Below are positions 8,589 through 15,659 of a stretch of DNA of 64,000 nucleotides, one piece after another. Below the pieces are notes generated by a model, which saw only the letters and a list, made by a program, of their open reading frames with translations, was not told the origin of the DNA and searched no databases. Each line of letters opens with the position of its first letter. Positions within the stretch are counted from its first letter, which is position 1. The DNA lies in assembly GCA_016722655.1 (NCBI GenBank), contig JADKIR010000004.1:496001-560000 (forward strand), written 5' to 3'. A program made the translations under genes and the position numbers. Source of the DNA: Cytophagaceae bacterium. Its GTDB lineage: Bacteria; Bacteroidota; Bacteroidia; Cytophagales; Spirosomataceae.

Positions 8589-8634
8589 AAAATTCCGAAT
8601 ATTTGAAGCCCCTCACAGCCACCAATTCTGGTGG
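8589..8634 (-). promoter_or_regulatory. Palindrome site 3 with downstream box
   Basis: CCACCAATTCTGGTGG at 8619-8634, box GAATTTT (minus strand, 8595-8589) starting 23 bases after it, and the ATG at 8547 41 bases after the box. Outer flanks CTCA and TGAG extend the dyad. It lies just downstream of the terminator at 8644-8671. Confidence 0.65.
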
Positions 8635-8642
8635 TTTTTGAG
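8591..8642. repeat. Copy B of a ~52-bp intergenic repeat (partner at 5881-5933)
   Basis: Near-identical to 5881-5933 through the AATTCCGA, CCTCACAG, palindrome and GGTTTTTGAG segments. See copy A. Confidence 0.75.
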
Positions 8643-8643
8643 C

Positions 8644-8671
8644 ATAAAAAAACCACCCTTGTGAGGTGGTT
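8644..8671 (-). terminator. Intrinsic terminator of the membrane-protein operon
   Basis: AACCACC (8651-8657) pairs with GGTGGTT (8665-8671) around a 7-base loop. On the minus strand the stem is followed by seven T residues. It lies 27 bases after the stop codon at 8698. Confidence 0.8.
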
Positions 8672-8697
8672 ATTATTTGAAAATTAAAATCTAAAGG

Positions 8698-9411
8698 CTA
8701 TGAAAGAAATTTCTCAAATCTGGCATATAAAAATGCCCTTATGAATAGCAACTGCCCAATCAGGGAAACAAAATTGCGAAAAAGAGAAACTTTAATAAAC
8801 AATACATAATCAGTAGCCGACAGCTTATCTCCAATAAAAGACATCACAATAGAAAGTAGATTGGGGATTAACAAACCTAAGGAAATCAAAAAATAAGGGT
8901 TTTTCCACAGACTTAATGAGGGCAATTGGCGGTACAATTTCCAGAAATAGGCCATGGGAAGAATGATAAGAAGTCCTCTGTTAATAATAGAATTTACCGT
9001 GCCATAGTTTCTCCAGCCATCAATGTATATAGCAATCAATATGCATATCAATAATAGAGCCCAGTTGGCTATTCTCCAATTTTTTCGAGGTTTTAGCTCA
9101 AGTATCAAAAAATAGAATGGCAAAAGGAAGGCTATGTCTATAAGCCTTCCATACAATGCCATAAAATTGGTATCAGTAATACTGAATTTATTGAGCCATG
9201 GAATCCACCAGGAGGTATAAGTTTTTACTGACCATAAAAACAGTTCTTCTAAGCCATTAAACACAAATACTGCGATGGCGTAATAAAAAAACTTAGCTAT
9301 ATTTTTACCAAAGCTCTTAAATTTATAGAAACCAAAAAGAACAGTAATAGCAAGAAAAAAATAGGTAATGCTACCAACTATATTATAAATATTTTCATAC
9401 TTTTCTTCCAT
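8698..9411 (-). CDS. Multi-pass membrane protein, unknown function
   Basis: 237 residues with about seven membrane helices, an N-out layout and no recognised catalytic motif. The C-terminal part (residues 165-237) is clearly related to the 108-residue protein encoded just upstream: both have GDKL-(S/N)-x-TD then LF(I/V)K(V/L)SL-RN and IGQ-(L/V)-F. The pattern is that of a membrane protein and a half-length paralogue. It is the last gene of an operon from 10303. A role as sensor or partner of the adjacent secreted cysteine protease is conceivable but not shown. Confidence 0.65.
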   Translation of the reverse strand: MEEKYENIYNIVGSITYFFLAITVLFGFYKFKSFGKNIAKFFYYAIAVFVFNGLEELFLWSVKTYTSWWIPWLNKFSITDTNFMALYGRLIDIAFLLPFYFLILELKPRKNWRIANWALLLICILIAIYIDGWRNYGTVNSIINRGLLIILPMAYFWKLYRQLPSLSLWKNPYFLISLGLLIPNLLSIVMSFIGDKLSATDYVLFIKVSLFRNFVSLIGQLLFIRAFLYARFEKFLS

Positions 9412-9446
9412 TTATTTTAGGGTACTTTTTACTTGATAAAGAGAAG

Positions 9447-9773
9447 CTATTTGTTTACCACAAATTTAGCATAACCCGCTCTATAGAAAGCTATGGCAAA
9501 AAAGACTTGGCCAATAACTGCAAAAATATTTCTTACTAACGAAAGCTTTACAAACAAAGGGAAGTCAGTTTCATTGAGTTTATCACCAGAAAATGACTTA
9601 AAAAAGCTAGAAAGATTTGAAAGTAAAAGGCCAATGCCAAAAAGGGAAATACATAATGTTTTTACATTAAATATCTTTAATTTAAAACCTGGAAAGAGAA
9701 GTATCAGGTAGCCAACATAAATGCCACTACCCGATAAAGAAAAAATCCTCTCCAATGTAATCATAATTATCAT
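9447..9773 (-). CDS. Short membrane protein, half-length paralogue of the 8698-9411 product
   Basis: 108 residues, three hydrophobic helices. It aligns with the C-terminal three helices of the downstream 237-residue protein (GDKLNETD at 63-70 against GDKLSATD at 194-201). It starts within the stop codon of the upstream gene (ATGA overlap at 9770-9773), which suggests translational coupling. It could be a separate small protein or what is left of a longer paralogue; the conserved ATGA junction favours a working gene. Confidence 0.6.
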   Translation of the reverse strand: MIIMITLERIFSLSGSGIYVGYLILLFPGFKLKIFNVKTLCISLFGIGLLLSNLSSFFKSFSGDKLNETDFPLFVKLSLVRNIFAVIGQVFFAIAFYRAGYAKFVVNK

Positions 9774-10303
9774 GGTAGTCTAGTACCTGTATGATTTGGA
9801 TCGGGTCCACCACCACCCATTGGAAATGTAAGCTGGTCTAATGTAAATGAAGATGGGTCCCCATTTAACTCACATTTAACTAGTATAATTGACTTAGGAA
9901 TTGACTTAGGAGTTGTATATGAATTATCTACAAATACTGCCAAATAATTAGCATTTCTTCTTGGGTTTCCCCCCCAATAAGAGGCCATACTCCAAAAATC
10001 GACTAATGGTAAATAATAAGCTCCTAATTTTCCAGTGCTATCGGTAATTGCATAATCGATTGATTGTATTTTACTATTATTTAGATAGTCGTAATGAATT
10101 GTCAGTTCAAGGTATTCTGGCTGAAACTTAAATTTGCTTATTCTTGATATTTCGTATCTTGCACGAGCTTTAACCAAAGCAAATTTATATTTTGTTAGCG
10201 GTAATGGGATTAATTTGACAAATTCCGAATAATTTGGAAGACTTATTCCAAAATTTCCCTCAATTGTTCTTATAAAACTAATTGTCGTATCTAATCTAGG
10301 CAT
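9770..10303 (-). CDS. Unknown protein, divergent to the cysteine protease
   Basis: 177 residues from the ATG at 10303; a longer frame to 10363 would overlap the divergent protease gene by 56 bases. There is no signal peptide from this start and no known motif. It is mostly beta strands and short aromatic segments (LELTIHYDYL, IDYAITDSTGKLGAYYLPL, FWSMASYWGG), ending in a Gly/Pro-rich tail (FPMGGGGPDPNHTGTRLP). It is the first gene of an operon with two membrane proteins. Only four bases separate its start from the start of the protease gene, so promoters must lie inside coding sequence or one start is misplaced. Confidence 0.5.
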   Translation of the reverse strand: MPRLDTTISFIRTIEGNFGISLPNYSEFVKLIPLPLTKYKFALVKARARYEISRISKFKFQPEYLELTIHYDYLNNSKIQSIDYAITDSTGKLGAYYLPLVDFWSMASYWGGNPRRNANYLAVFVDNSYTTPKSIPKSIILVKCELNGDPSSFTLDQLTFPMGGGGPDPNHTGTRLP

Positions 10304-10307
10304 AATA

Positions 10308-11624
10308 ATGAAAAATTTATATTTAAAAATAGTACTAATTTTGTTGATATCATTCTCTTTCAATTACACTTTTTCTCAAGGAAGAGTATTATCTCTAGTT
10401 ATACAGCGAAAAAGTGCTTGGTGTTGGGCAGCTTGTTTACAATACTTTATTCCAGATTCTACACAATGTAGTTTAGTGAAAATTGCTAATTCAAGAAGTC
10501 CTACCTGTAACTATGAATGCAATGATTTTGACTGCGAAAATTGCAACCAAGCATTTGTTTTTTATAGTTACGACTGGCGTAGGGAGCCTTGTTATTGCCT
10601 TGGAGGTATTGAATACTTTTTTGATTCATTAAAATTTAATAGTAAAGAACATACATCTCCTCCATCATGGCTTTTTTTAAAATTGAAGCTTCAATATGAG
10701 GACATAATTCTTTTTACTTCCAGCAAATCATATACCACTGAGAATAATACCACAGGGCATTTTGTAATTGCTAATAAAGCGTATAATAATTCAGGTCAAA
10801 AATTTTTACGGATTCTAGATCCTTGGCCAGTTAACCGCGGCAGAGTATATGATGCTAATTTAACAGATAGTTTACGTTGGACTGGATCTGATACAATTAT
10901 TGCTTCTATTCAATACTTTGTTGATAATATTAATTCAGACTACCAAAGATTTGAATTAGAGGAATTTGGTAATTTTTCGTCGCTAAAACCCAATGCTTCA
11001 GTCAGATCAAATAATTCCAAAGTTTTTGTTAAAAATCAAATCAATTGTAATCCTGGCTCTTACTGTTCAAACGCTAAAGCGGTTATTCATAAAATTGACA
11101 TCCGGGATGTTTTAGCAAACAACTATAGTTCTAAAACGAGGAGCATGATTTACCAGTTTGCCAATGAAAATGGTAAACAATACTTATTACAGAAAAAGAA
11201 AGCTTCAATGTCTTATAAATATTTTAGAAATAAAAATCTATTTAACAGAATTAACCCCTTTAGTTTTTGGGTTATTGATAAAATCTTTTATAATTTTTCA
11301 TACCTCAGCGAATATCAACTTAAAGGAAAACCTTTGGAAAATATTGATATAAAACTTAATGATAAAACATTATTTCTGGGAGGAAAAGGAAATCTATCAT
11401 TTAAAATAATTGAATATGAATTCCTTCAGACATGGTTTTACGTTTTTGAATACAAAGGAGAGGAATATGTATTTTTTGAATCTAAGGAAACCCTTCAATT
11501 AATTAGTGACTCACAATTATCTCCATTCGTACCATACCGATTTAATGAAATAAAGAGCATTTTAGAAAAAAAGACCAAGGAGGAAATAAATAAATTACCC
11601 AAAGGTGGAATATTCTCCCTCTGA
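10308..11624 (+). CDS. Secreted papain-like cysteine protease (C70/C39-like)
   Basis: 438 residues. Signal peptide (…FNYTFSQ) with mature Gln24. The next segment carries a papain-like active site: Gln33 and WCWAAC with Cys39, then GHFVIANK with His151, and ILDPW with Asp171. This spacing and the QxxxxxCWAA signature fit the AvrRpt2-type (C70) or C39-like families. Four Cys in a CNYECNDFDCENC cluster (67-79) could form disulfides or bind metal. The C-terminal half (about 210-438) has no recognised domain and no T9SS sorting domain. The gene is visibly AT-rich and stands alone on the plus strand among minus-strand genes. Substrate unknown. Confidence is high for the fold, low for the role. Confidence 0.75.
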   Translation: MKNLYLKIVLILLISFSFNYTFSQGRVLSLVIQRKSAWCWAACLQYFIPDSTQCSLVKIANSRSPTCNYECNDFDCENCNQAFVFYSYDWRREPCYCLGGIEYFFDSLKFNSKEHTSPPSWLFLKLKLQYEDIILFTSSKSYTTENNTTGHFVIANKAYNNSGQKFLRILDPWPVNRGRVYDANLTDSLRWTGSDTIIASIQYFVDNINSDYQRFELEEFGNFSSLKPNASVRSNNSKVFVKNQINCNPGSYCSNAKAVIHKIDIRDVLANNYSSKTRSMIYQFANENGKQYLLQKKKASMSYKYFRNKNLFNRINPFSFWVIDKIFYNFSYLSEYQLKGKPLENIDIKLNDKTLFLGGKGNLSFKIIEYEFLQTWFYVFEYKGEEYVFFESKETLQLISDSQLSPFVPYRFNEIKSILEKKTKEEINKLPKGGIFSL

Positions 11625-11667
11625 AATCCCAACACCAAGAAATCAAAGAACTTTATTCGAAAATAAC

Positions 11668-12309
11668 TTAAACCAACCTCCCCTCAATAGCCTTGGCGAC
11701 TGCTTCTGGGGCGGAGTTTACGTGTAATTTTTCGTAAATGTTTTTTACGTGCCAATGCACGGTGTGATAGCTCAAAAACACTGTGTCGGCTATCATTTTA
11801 TAGCTTTTGCCTTTTACCATTAGGCCTAATATTTCCTTTTCTCTTTCTGTCAATTCCACATAAGTGCTTTGGCTGGCCACAAACTGATTTTGGAACATCT
11901 TCATGGCTTTCAGAGCTATCGTAGGGCTCATGTGCCCGCCTCCATCATATACATCCATGATGGCTTGCAGCATCAGCTCCGGGTCGGGGCTTTTGAGCAC
12001 ATAACCATTCGCTCCGGCACATATCGCCGAAAATATCTTATGCTCATCTTCAAACACCGTCTGTATCAAAACCTTTACTTCCGGGTGACTGCTTTTTATC
12101 TTTTTCAGAGCATCTATTCCGCTTATTCCAGGCATCTGAATATCCATCAGCACCACATCGGGTTTATGTTTTCTGATTTTTGAAAGCACCTCATTGGCAT
12201 CGCCAAAAGCTCCGGCAAACAAAATCCCCTCCACACCCTTAAAGAAATTGGTCAGGCTATTTCTATAGCTGGTATTGTCTTCAAACAATATCACGGTTAC
12301 CAATTTCAT
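11668..12309 (-). CDS. NarL/FixJ-family response regulator
   Basis: 213 residues. Receiver domain with EDN acidic pocket, phosphoacceptor Asp in VLMDIQMPG (Asp56 from this start), Thr and Lys in the following strands (IQTVFEDE, YVLKSPDP), then a LuxR-type helix-turn-helix (LTEREKEILGLMVKGKSYK, SYHTVHWHVKNIYEKL). The frame opens with a TTG at 12342; ATGs at 12324 and 12309 are more likely, and 12309 gives the usual receiver start and the same spacing to the palindrome as at the other three sites. Its kinase is immediately upstream, but palindrome site 4 sits between them, so the regulator may have its own promoter and control itself. Confidence 0.9.
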   Translation of the reverse strand: MKLVTVILFEDNTSYRNSLTNFFKGVEGILFAGAFGDANEVLSKIRKHKPDVVLMDIQMPGISGIDALKKIKSSHPEVKVLIQTVFEDEHKIFSAICAGANGYVLKSPDPELMLQAIMDVYDGGGHMSPTIALKAMKMFQNQFVASQSTYVELTEREKEILGLMVKGKSYKMIADTVFLSYHTVHWHVKNIYEKLHVNSAPEAVAKAIEGRLV

Positions 12310-12341
12310 TGCTTCTTCCACCATTTCGTTTTTTTTATGCA

Positions 12342-12386
12342 AATATTCTGCTTTTTGATTTCCCTCAAACCCACCAATATTGGTGG
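12342..12386 (-). promoter_or_regulatory. Palindrome site 4 with downstream box (response regulator)
   Basis: CCACCAATATTGGTGG at 12371-12386 is a perfect 16-bp palindrome, with CCTCA three bases to its left as at sites 2 and 3. The box GAATATT (minus strand, 12348-12342) begins 22 bases after it. It lies between the kinase stop and the regulator start, within 50 bases. Confidence 0.6.
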
Positions 12387-12388
12387 AA

Positions 12389-13438
12389 TTATAGTTCAGG
12401 TATCAAAAGTGAAATCTGAGTCCCTTTTCTTTTTTCACTTTTTATTTCAAAATCCATAAAACCTTCTTTAGCTCTTTTTTCAAAGTTTTTCAGTCCGTTT
12501 CCATGGTTATTCGGGTCTTTTTCAAATCCTATCCCATTGTCTTTCAGGCTGATACTAATCCCTTCTTTAATCTTTTTTATATGCATTTCAGCTACAGTGG
12601 CTTCAGAATGTCTTGCAATATTGTTTAAAGCCTCTCTGATAATCATATAGGCATTCCGCCGCTGCTCCATCAAAAGTTTTGGTGCTTTTTTGTCATTTAA
12701 TTCATTGAGAAATATGAGCTCTATACCTTTTGCATTAAAAATTTGAAAAGCAAAGGCACGAAGTTTTTCTATGAGTTTTTCAAAACTGTCATTGTCAGGA
12801 TTAATAGTCCAAACCGTGTCTCTGATCGTGTGAATGGTTTCCTCAGAGTCGGTTTTTATTTGAGCCAGCATACTTTGTATTTCGGGATTTGCCGCTCCTA
12901 TTTTTCTGTTTACCAGATTTGAGGACATCGCAATACTACTCAAGGTAGCTCCCACTTCATCATGCAGGTCAGAGGCTATGCGGTTTCGCAACACTTGAAC
13001 CTTCATTTTTTGCCGGAAAGAGTTGATAAGATAAAAATAAAACCCAGCCCCGATTAATAACATTGCATACAAAGCCAGTGAAGGCCAAAACCACCATTCC
13101 TCAGCCAATTCTCTCTCCACTTCAATTTTTGCAGAGCTACTTTCAATTACTTTTCCTCCCGAATATTTCTTTATAATAAATGTATAGTTCCCACCTTTTA
13201 AGTCGGTGTATCTGATTTCAGGATAAGATGAAAAATTGGGCTTCTGATCAAATCCTACTAATTGATAGCTGATAGAATCGCCAATAGTTTTTGAATTATT
13301 TACAAAAAATCTAATGTCGTTTTCAAGGGCATTAAATTGCAAAATCGTGTCTGAAGGTTTTAAAATAACCCTTTCATTGGTAATGATTTTTACCAGAGGA
13401 TTTACCGTTAAAATCAAATGAAACAATATAAGTTTCAT
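12389..13438 (-). CDS. Sensor histidine kinase (HisKA_3 type)
   Basis: 349 residues. A short N-terminal hydrophobic segment is followed by a Y_Y_Y-like beta domain (about 50-108), one membrane helix (118-138), the dimerisation/phosphoacceptor domain with RIASDLHDEVG (His159), and a HATPase domain with the N box REALNNIARHSEA, G1 DNGIGF and G2 GNGLKNFEKRAKEG. This is the usual partner of NarL-type regulators. The Y_Y_Y domain without beta-propeller repeats suggests a truncated hybrid-like sensor that reads the periplasm. No palindrome is present upstream. Confidence 0.88.
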   Translation of the reverse strand: MKLILFHLILTVNPLVKIITNERVILKPSDTILQFNALENDIRFFVNNSKTIGDSISYQLVGFDQKPNFSSYPEIRYTDLKGGNYTFIIKKYSGGKVIESSSAKIEVERELAEEWWFWPSLALYAMLLIGAGFYFYLINSFRQKMKVQVLRNRIASDLHDEVGATLSSIAMSSNLVNRKIGAANPEIQSMLAQIKTDSEETIHTIRDTVWTINPDNDSFEKLIEKLRAFAFQIFNAKGIELIFLNELNDKKAPKLLMEQRRNAYMIIREALNNIARHSEATVAEMHIKKIKEGISISLKDNGIGFEKDPNNHGNGLKNFEKRAKEGFMDFEIKSEKRKGTQISLLIPEL

Positions 13439-13540
13439 AGAATGAGTAGGTTATTTTACTTTTATAGGGTAACCAAATGTATATTAAATAATTGACTTTC
13501 GTCATATTTTTTGATTTATTTTTATTATTCGGTCAAAAAC

Positions 13541-13571
13541 AAAAATACCGAAGGCTTTGGGCCTCCGGTAT
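13541..13571 (-). terminator. Intrinsic terminator after the amidase gene
   Basis: ATACCGAAGGC (13545-13555) pairs with GCCTCCGGTAT (13561-13571), one G-U pair on the minus-strand RNA, 5-base loop, followed by TTTTTG on the minus strand. It is 27 bases past the stop of the amidase gene. Confidence 0.85.
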
Positions 13572-13598
13572 CTTAAAATTGTATGTGAAGTAATAATC

Positions 13599-14423
13599 CT
13601 AGTTATCAAGTAATCCTGCGAGAAACCAATTGGCTATCGCTTGTCTGTTATCGGGGATGAGCAACCTCTTGCGGTCGTACTCATTCGTGATATTCCCGAG
13701 CTCAATAAATACTACAGGAGGCTTAGAGGCTGTGATAGTCCAAAGTGCTCTTGGTTTCACTTCACCATTATAGCCACGGCCTTTCTGCTTAGCATCGTAT
13801 TTAGTCTTAATAGTTTCATACATACCTTCAGCCAATCTCTTGCTTTCGGGCTTGTTTTCATTGTAATAAAAGAAAATATCCACTTTATGATCGGTATATC
13901 TTGAGTCAACGTGGGTTTCAATTACCCTTTGAATCTCATATCCTTTGGCTTTATTTTCTTCGTATAAACTATTGATAATCTGTGTTCTTTGTCTAAGCCT
14001 CTGCGATTGATTCAAAGGGATTTTCTCTCCACCCCACACTACCTCATCGGTATCTACATCAAGATATTCTTCATCTCTGATGCCATCATTTTCGTCCCTC
14101 ACAATCATATATACCTTTGCCCCATGTGATATCAGGTTTTTTGCTAATCTCAAACTTACATCATAAGCATATTCGTCTTCTGCCACCATATTACCATTTA
14201 CAAGGGTATTGGCACCGGGATCAGGTCCGCCATGACCACTTACGATATAATAAACATGCTCTTTTAACTCCTGGTCAACAATTGGAGTAAAAGCATGGTC
14301 ATCACCAAATATTTCATAATTTACAGAAGCAAATCCGGCAGTTTTTTTGGGCTTTTTATCATCTACATTTCCAAAAAGCAGAAAAGTTATTAGGTTTAGA
14401 CCTAAAGTAAATAATAATTTCAT
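13599..14423 (-). CDS. N-acetylmuramoyl-L-alanine amidase (Amidase_3)
   Basis: 274 residues. N-terminal signal segment (about 1-19), then an Amidase_3 catalytic domain: GHGGPDPGA near residue 55 (first zinc His), acidic residue in the EDEYAYDVSLRLAKNL helix, IETHVDSR (second His region, usually SLHAN) and VFIELGNITNEYDRKRL near the C-terminus (catalytic Glu). It hydrolyses the amide bond between MurNAc and the stem peptide in the periplasm. The gene stands alone, with its own terminator. The departure from SLHAN to THVDS and the inserted hydrophilic stretch (DVDTDEVVWGG) suggest a divergent subfamily. Confidence 0.8.
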   Translation of the reverse strand: MKLLFTLGLNLITFLLFGNVDDKKPKKTAGFASVNYEIFGDDHAFTPIVDQELKEHVYYIVSGHGGPDPGANTLVNGNMVAEDEYAYDVSLRLAKNLISHGAKVYMIVRDENDGIRDEEYLDVDTDEVVWGGEKIPLNQSQRLRQRTQIINSLYEENKAKGYEIQRVIETHVDSRYTDHKVDIFFYYNENKPESKRLAEGMYETIKTKYDAKQKGRGYNGEVKPRALWTITASKPPVVFIELGNITNEYDRKRLLIPDNRQAIANWFLAGLLDN

Positions 14424-14523
14424 AAGAGTAAAGTTAATTAGAAAAGCTCACAGACTAAGTCTGCTTGTAAAATGTAAATTTCAAATACTGTGCCAAAAAA
14501 TTATTTTTTTCATTCATTAAACT

Positions 14524-14531
14524 TATTTTTG
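14524..14531 (+). promoter_or_regulatory. Bacteroidota -7 element before glutaminyl cyclase
   Basis: TATTTTTG matches the TAnnTTTG consensus and lies 21 bases before the ATG at 14553. It supports that start over the in-frame ATG at 14490. Confidence 0.5.
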
Positions 14532-14552
14532 TTAAAAATTAACTCAAAAACA

Positions 14553-15572
14553 ATGTCCAAAAGTATATTAAGATACTCACTTATAGTATTTTATACTATT
14601 TTTTTGTTTTCATGCAAATATTCCAACAATGCCTCTGAAAATCAGTCCACCGAAACAGAAACTGCAACTCAAGCTATAGTAAAAGCTCCTGAATTTTCGC
14701 AAGACTCAGCATATAAATTTACAGAAAAACAGGTTTCATTTGGGCCGAGGGTACCAGGGAGTTCTGCTTCACAAAAATGTGGTGATTGGTTGGTAAAAAA
14801 ATTCAAAGAATATAAATTAGATGTCACCGAGCAGAAATTCAATGCTGTATTGTACAATGGAAAATCAGTGCCTTCCAGAAATATCATTGCCAGTTATAAC
14901 CCCGGTGCGGCTAAAAGATTGATTTTTGCCTCCCATTGGGACTCCCGACCTTACGGTGACAAAGATAAATCTGTGAAAAATAAAGCCATTGACGGTGCCA
15001 ATGACGGTGCCAGTGGCGTTGCTGTAATTTTGGAAATGGCTCGAATTATCAGCAGGGATAGCCTGAATATTGGTGTAGATTTCATTCTATTTGACTCAGA
15101 GGACTGGGGTGCACCCCAAGATTTTACAGGTGATGTAAAACATGAATATGGCGGATATTGCCTGGGGTCTGAATATTGGTCGAAAAATCTGCATAAAACA
15201 GGATATTCTGCATATTTTGGAATATTGCTGGATATGGTTGGGGCAAAAGATGCAACCTTTCAAAAAGAAGGAGTTTCAGTCGCAGTGGCTCCATCAATTG
15301 TTCAGAATGTATGGAATACGGCTTCTCAACTTGGTTTCAGTAATTTTTTTGTAGAAAGCACGGGTTCTCAAATTACTGACGACCATGTTCCGGTAAATAC
15401 AATTGCAAAAATTCCGATGATTGACATCATTGACACCCGAAATACTGACAACCTGTTTTTCGAGCACCATCATACCATGCAGGACAATATGAGTAATATT
15501 GATAAAAACACTTTGAAAGCTGTGGGGCAAACTATGCTCCAGGTTTTATACAATGAGACTACTGAAATGTAA
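14553..15572 (+). CDS. Glutaminyl-peptide cyclotransferase (M28 family), lipoprotein
   Basis: 339 residues. Lipobox IFLFSC (Cys21), so membrane-anchored after export. M28-type zinc fold with FASHWDSRPYGDKD (about 125-138), GANDGASG (148-155, metal-binding Asp151), DSEDWG (181-186, Glu183), ITDDHVPVN (274-282) and HHTMQDNMSNIDKNTLKAVG near the C-terminus. The pairing of HWDSR, NDGASG, TDDH and TLKAVGQ matches bacterial glutaminyl cyclases rather than aminopeptidases. It converts N-terminal Gln to pyroglutamate. In Bacteroidota many signal peptidase I substrates begin with Gln after cleavage, as several proteins in this window do, so these are its likely substrates. Confidence 0.85.
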   Translation: MSKSILRYSLIVFYTIFLFSCKYSNNASENQSTETETATQAIVKAPEFSQDSAYKFTEKQVSFGPRVPGSSASQKCGDWLVKKFKEYKLDVTEQKFNAVLYNGKSVPSRNIIASYNPGAAKRLIFASHWDSRPYGDKDKSVKNKAIDGANDGASGVAVILEMARIISRDSLNIGVDFILFDSEDWGAPQDFTGDVKHEYGGYCLGSEYWSKNLHKTGYSAYFGILLDMVGAKDATFQKEGVSVAVAPSIVQNVWNTASQLGFSNFFVESTGSQITDDHVPVNTIAKIPMIDIIDTRNTDNLFFEHHHTMQDNMSNIDKNTLKAVGQTMLQVLYNETTEM

Positions 15573-15603
15573 TTCTTATTCAAATTATTATTATTCTTTA
15601 AAT

Positions 15604-15637
15604 TTTGGAATGCCGGATACAAATATTAGTATTTTTG
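15604..15637 (+). promoter_or_regulatory. Promoter of trpA
   Basis: TTTG at 15604-15607 and TATTTTTG at 15630-15637, spacing 22, matching the Bacteroidota TTTG...TAnnTTTG pattern. The ATG lies 22 bases downstream. Confidence 0.55.
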
Positions 15638-15659
15638 CACTTTCCAAAAAATAGACCTA

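Noticed and set aside
10304..10363. Longer start of the 9770 gene
   Set aside because: It would overlap the divergent protease signal peptide; kept as an alternative only.
12310..12342. TTG start for the NarL-type regulator
   Set aside because: The ATG at 12309 or 12324 gives the usual receiver start; the extension is unlike other family members.
14490..14552. Longer start of the glutaminyl cyclase
   Set aside because: It would place the -7 element TATTTTTG inside the coding region and lengthen the lipoprotein signal peptide.
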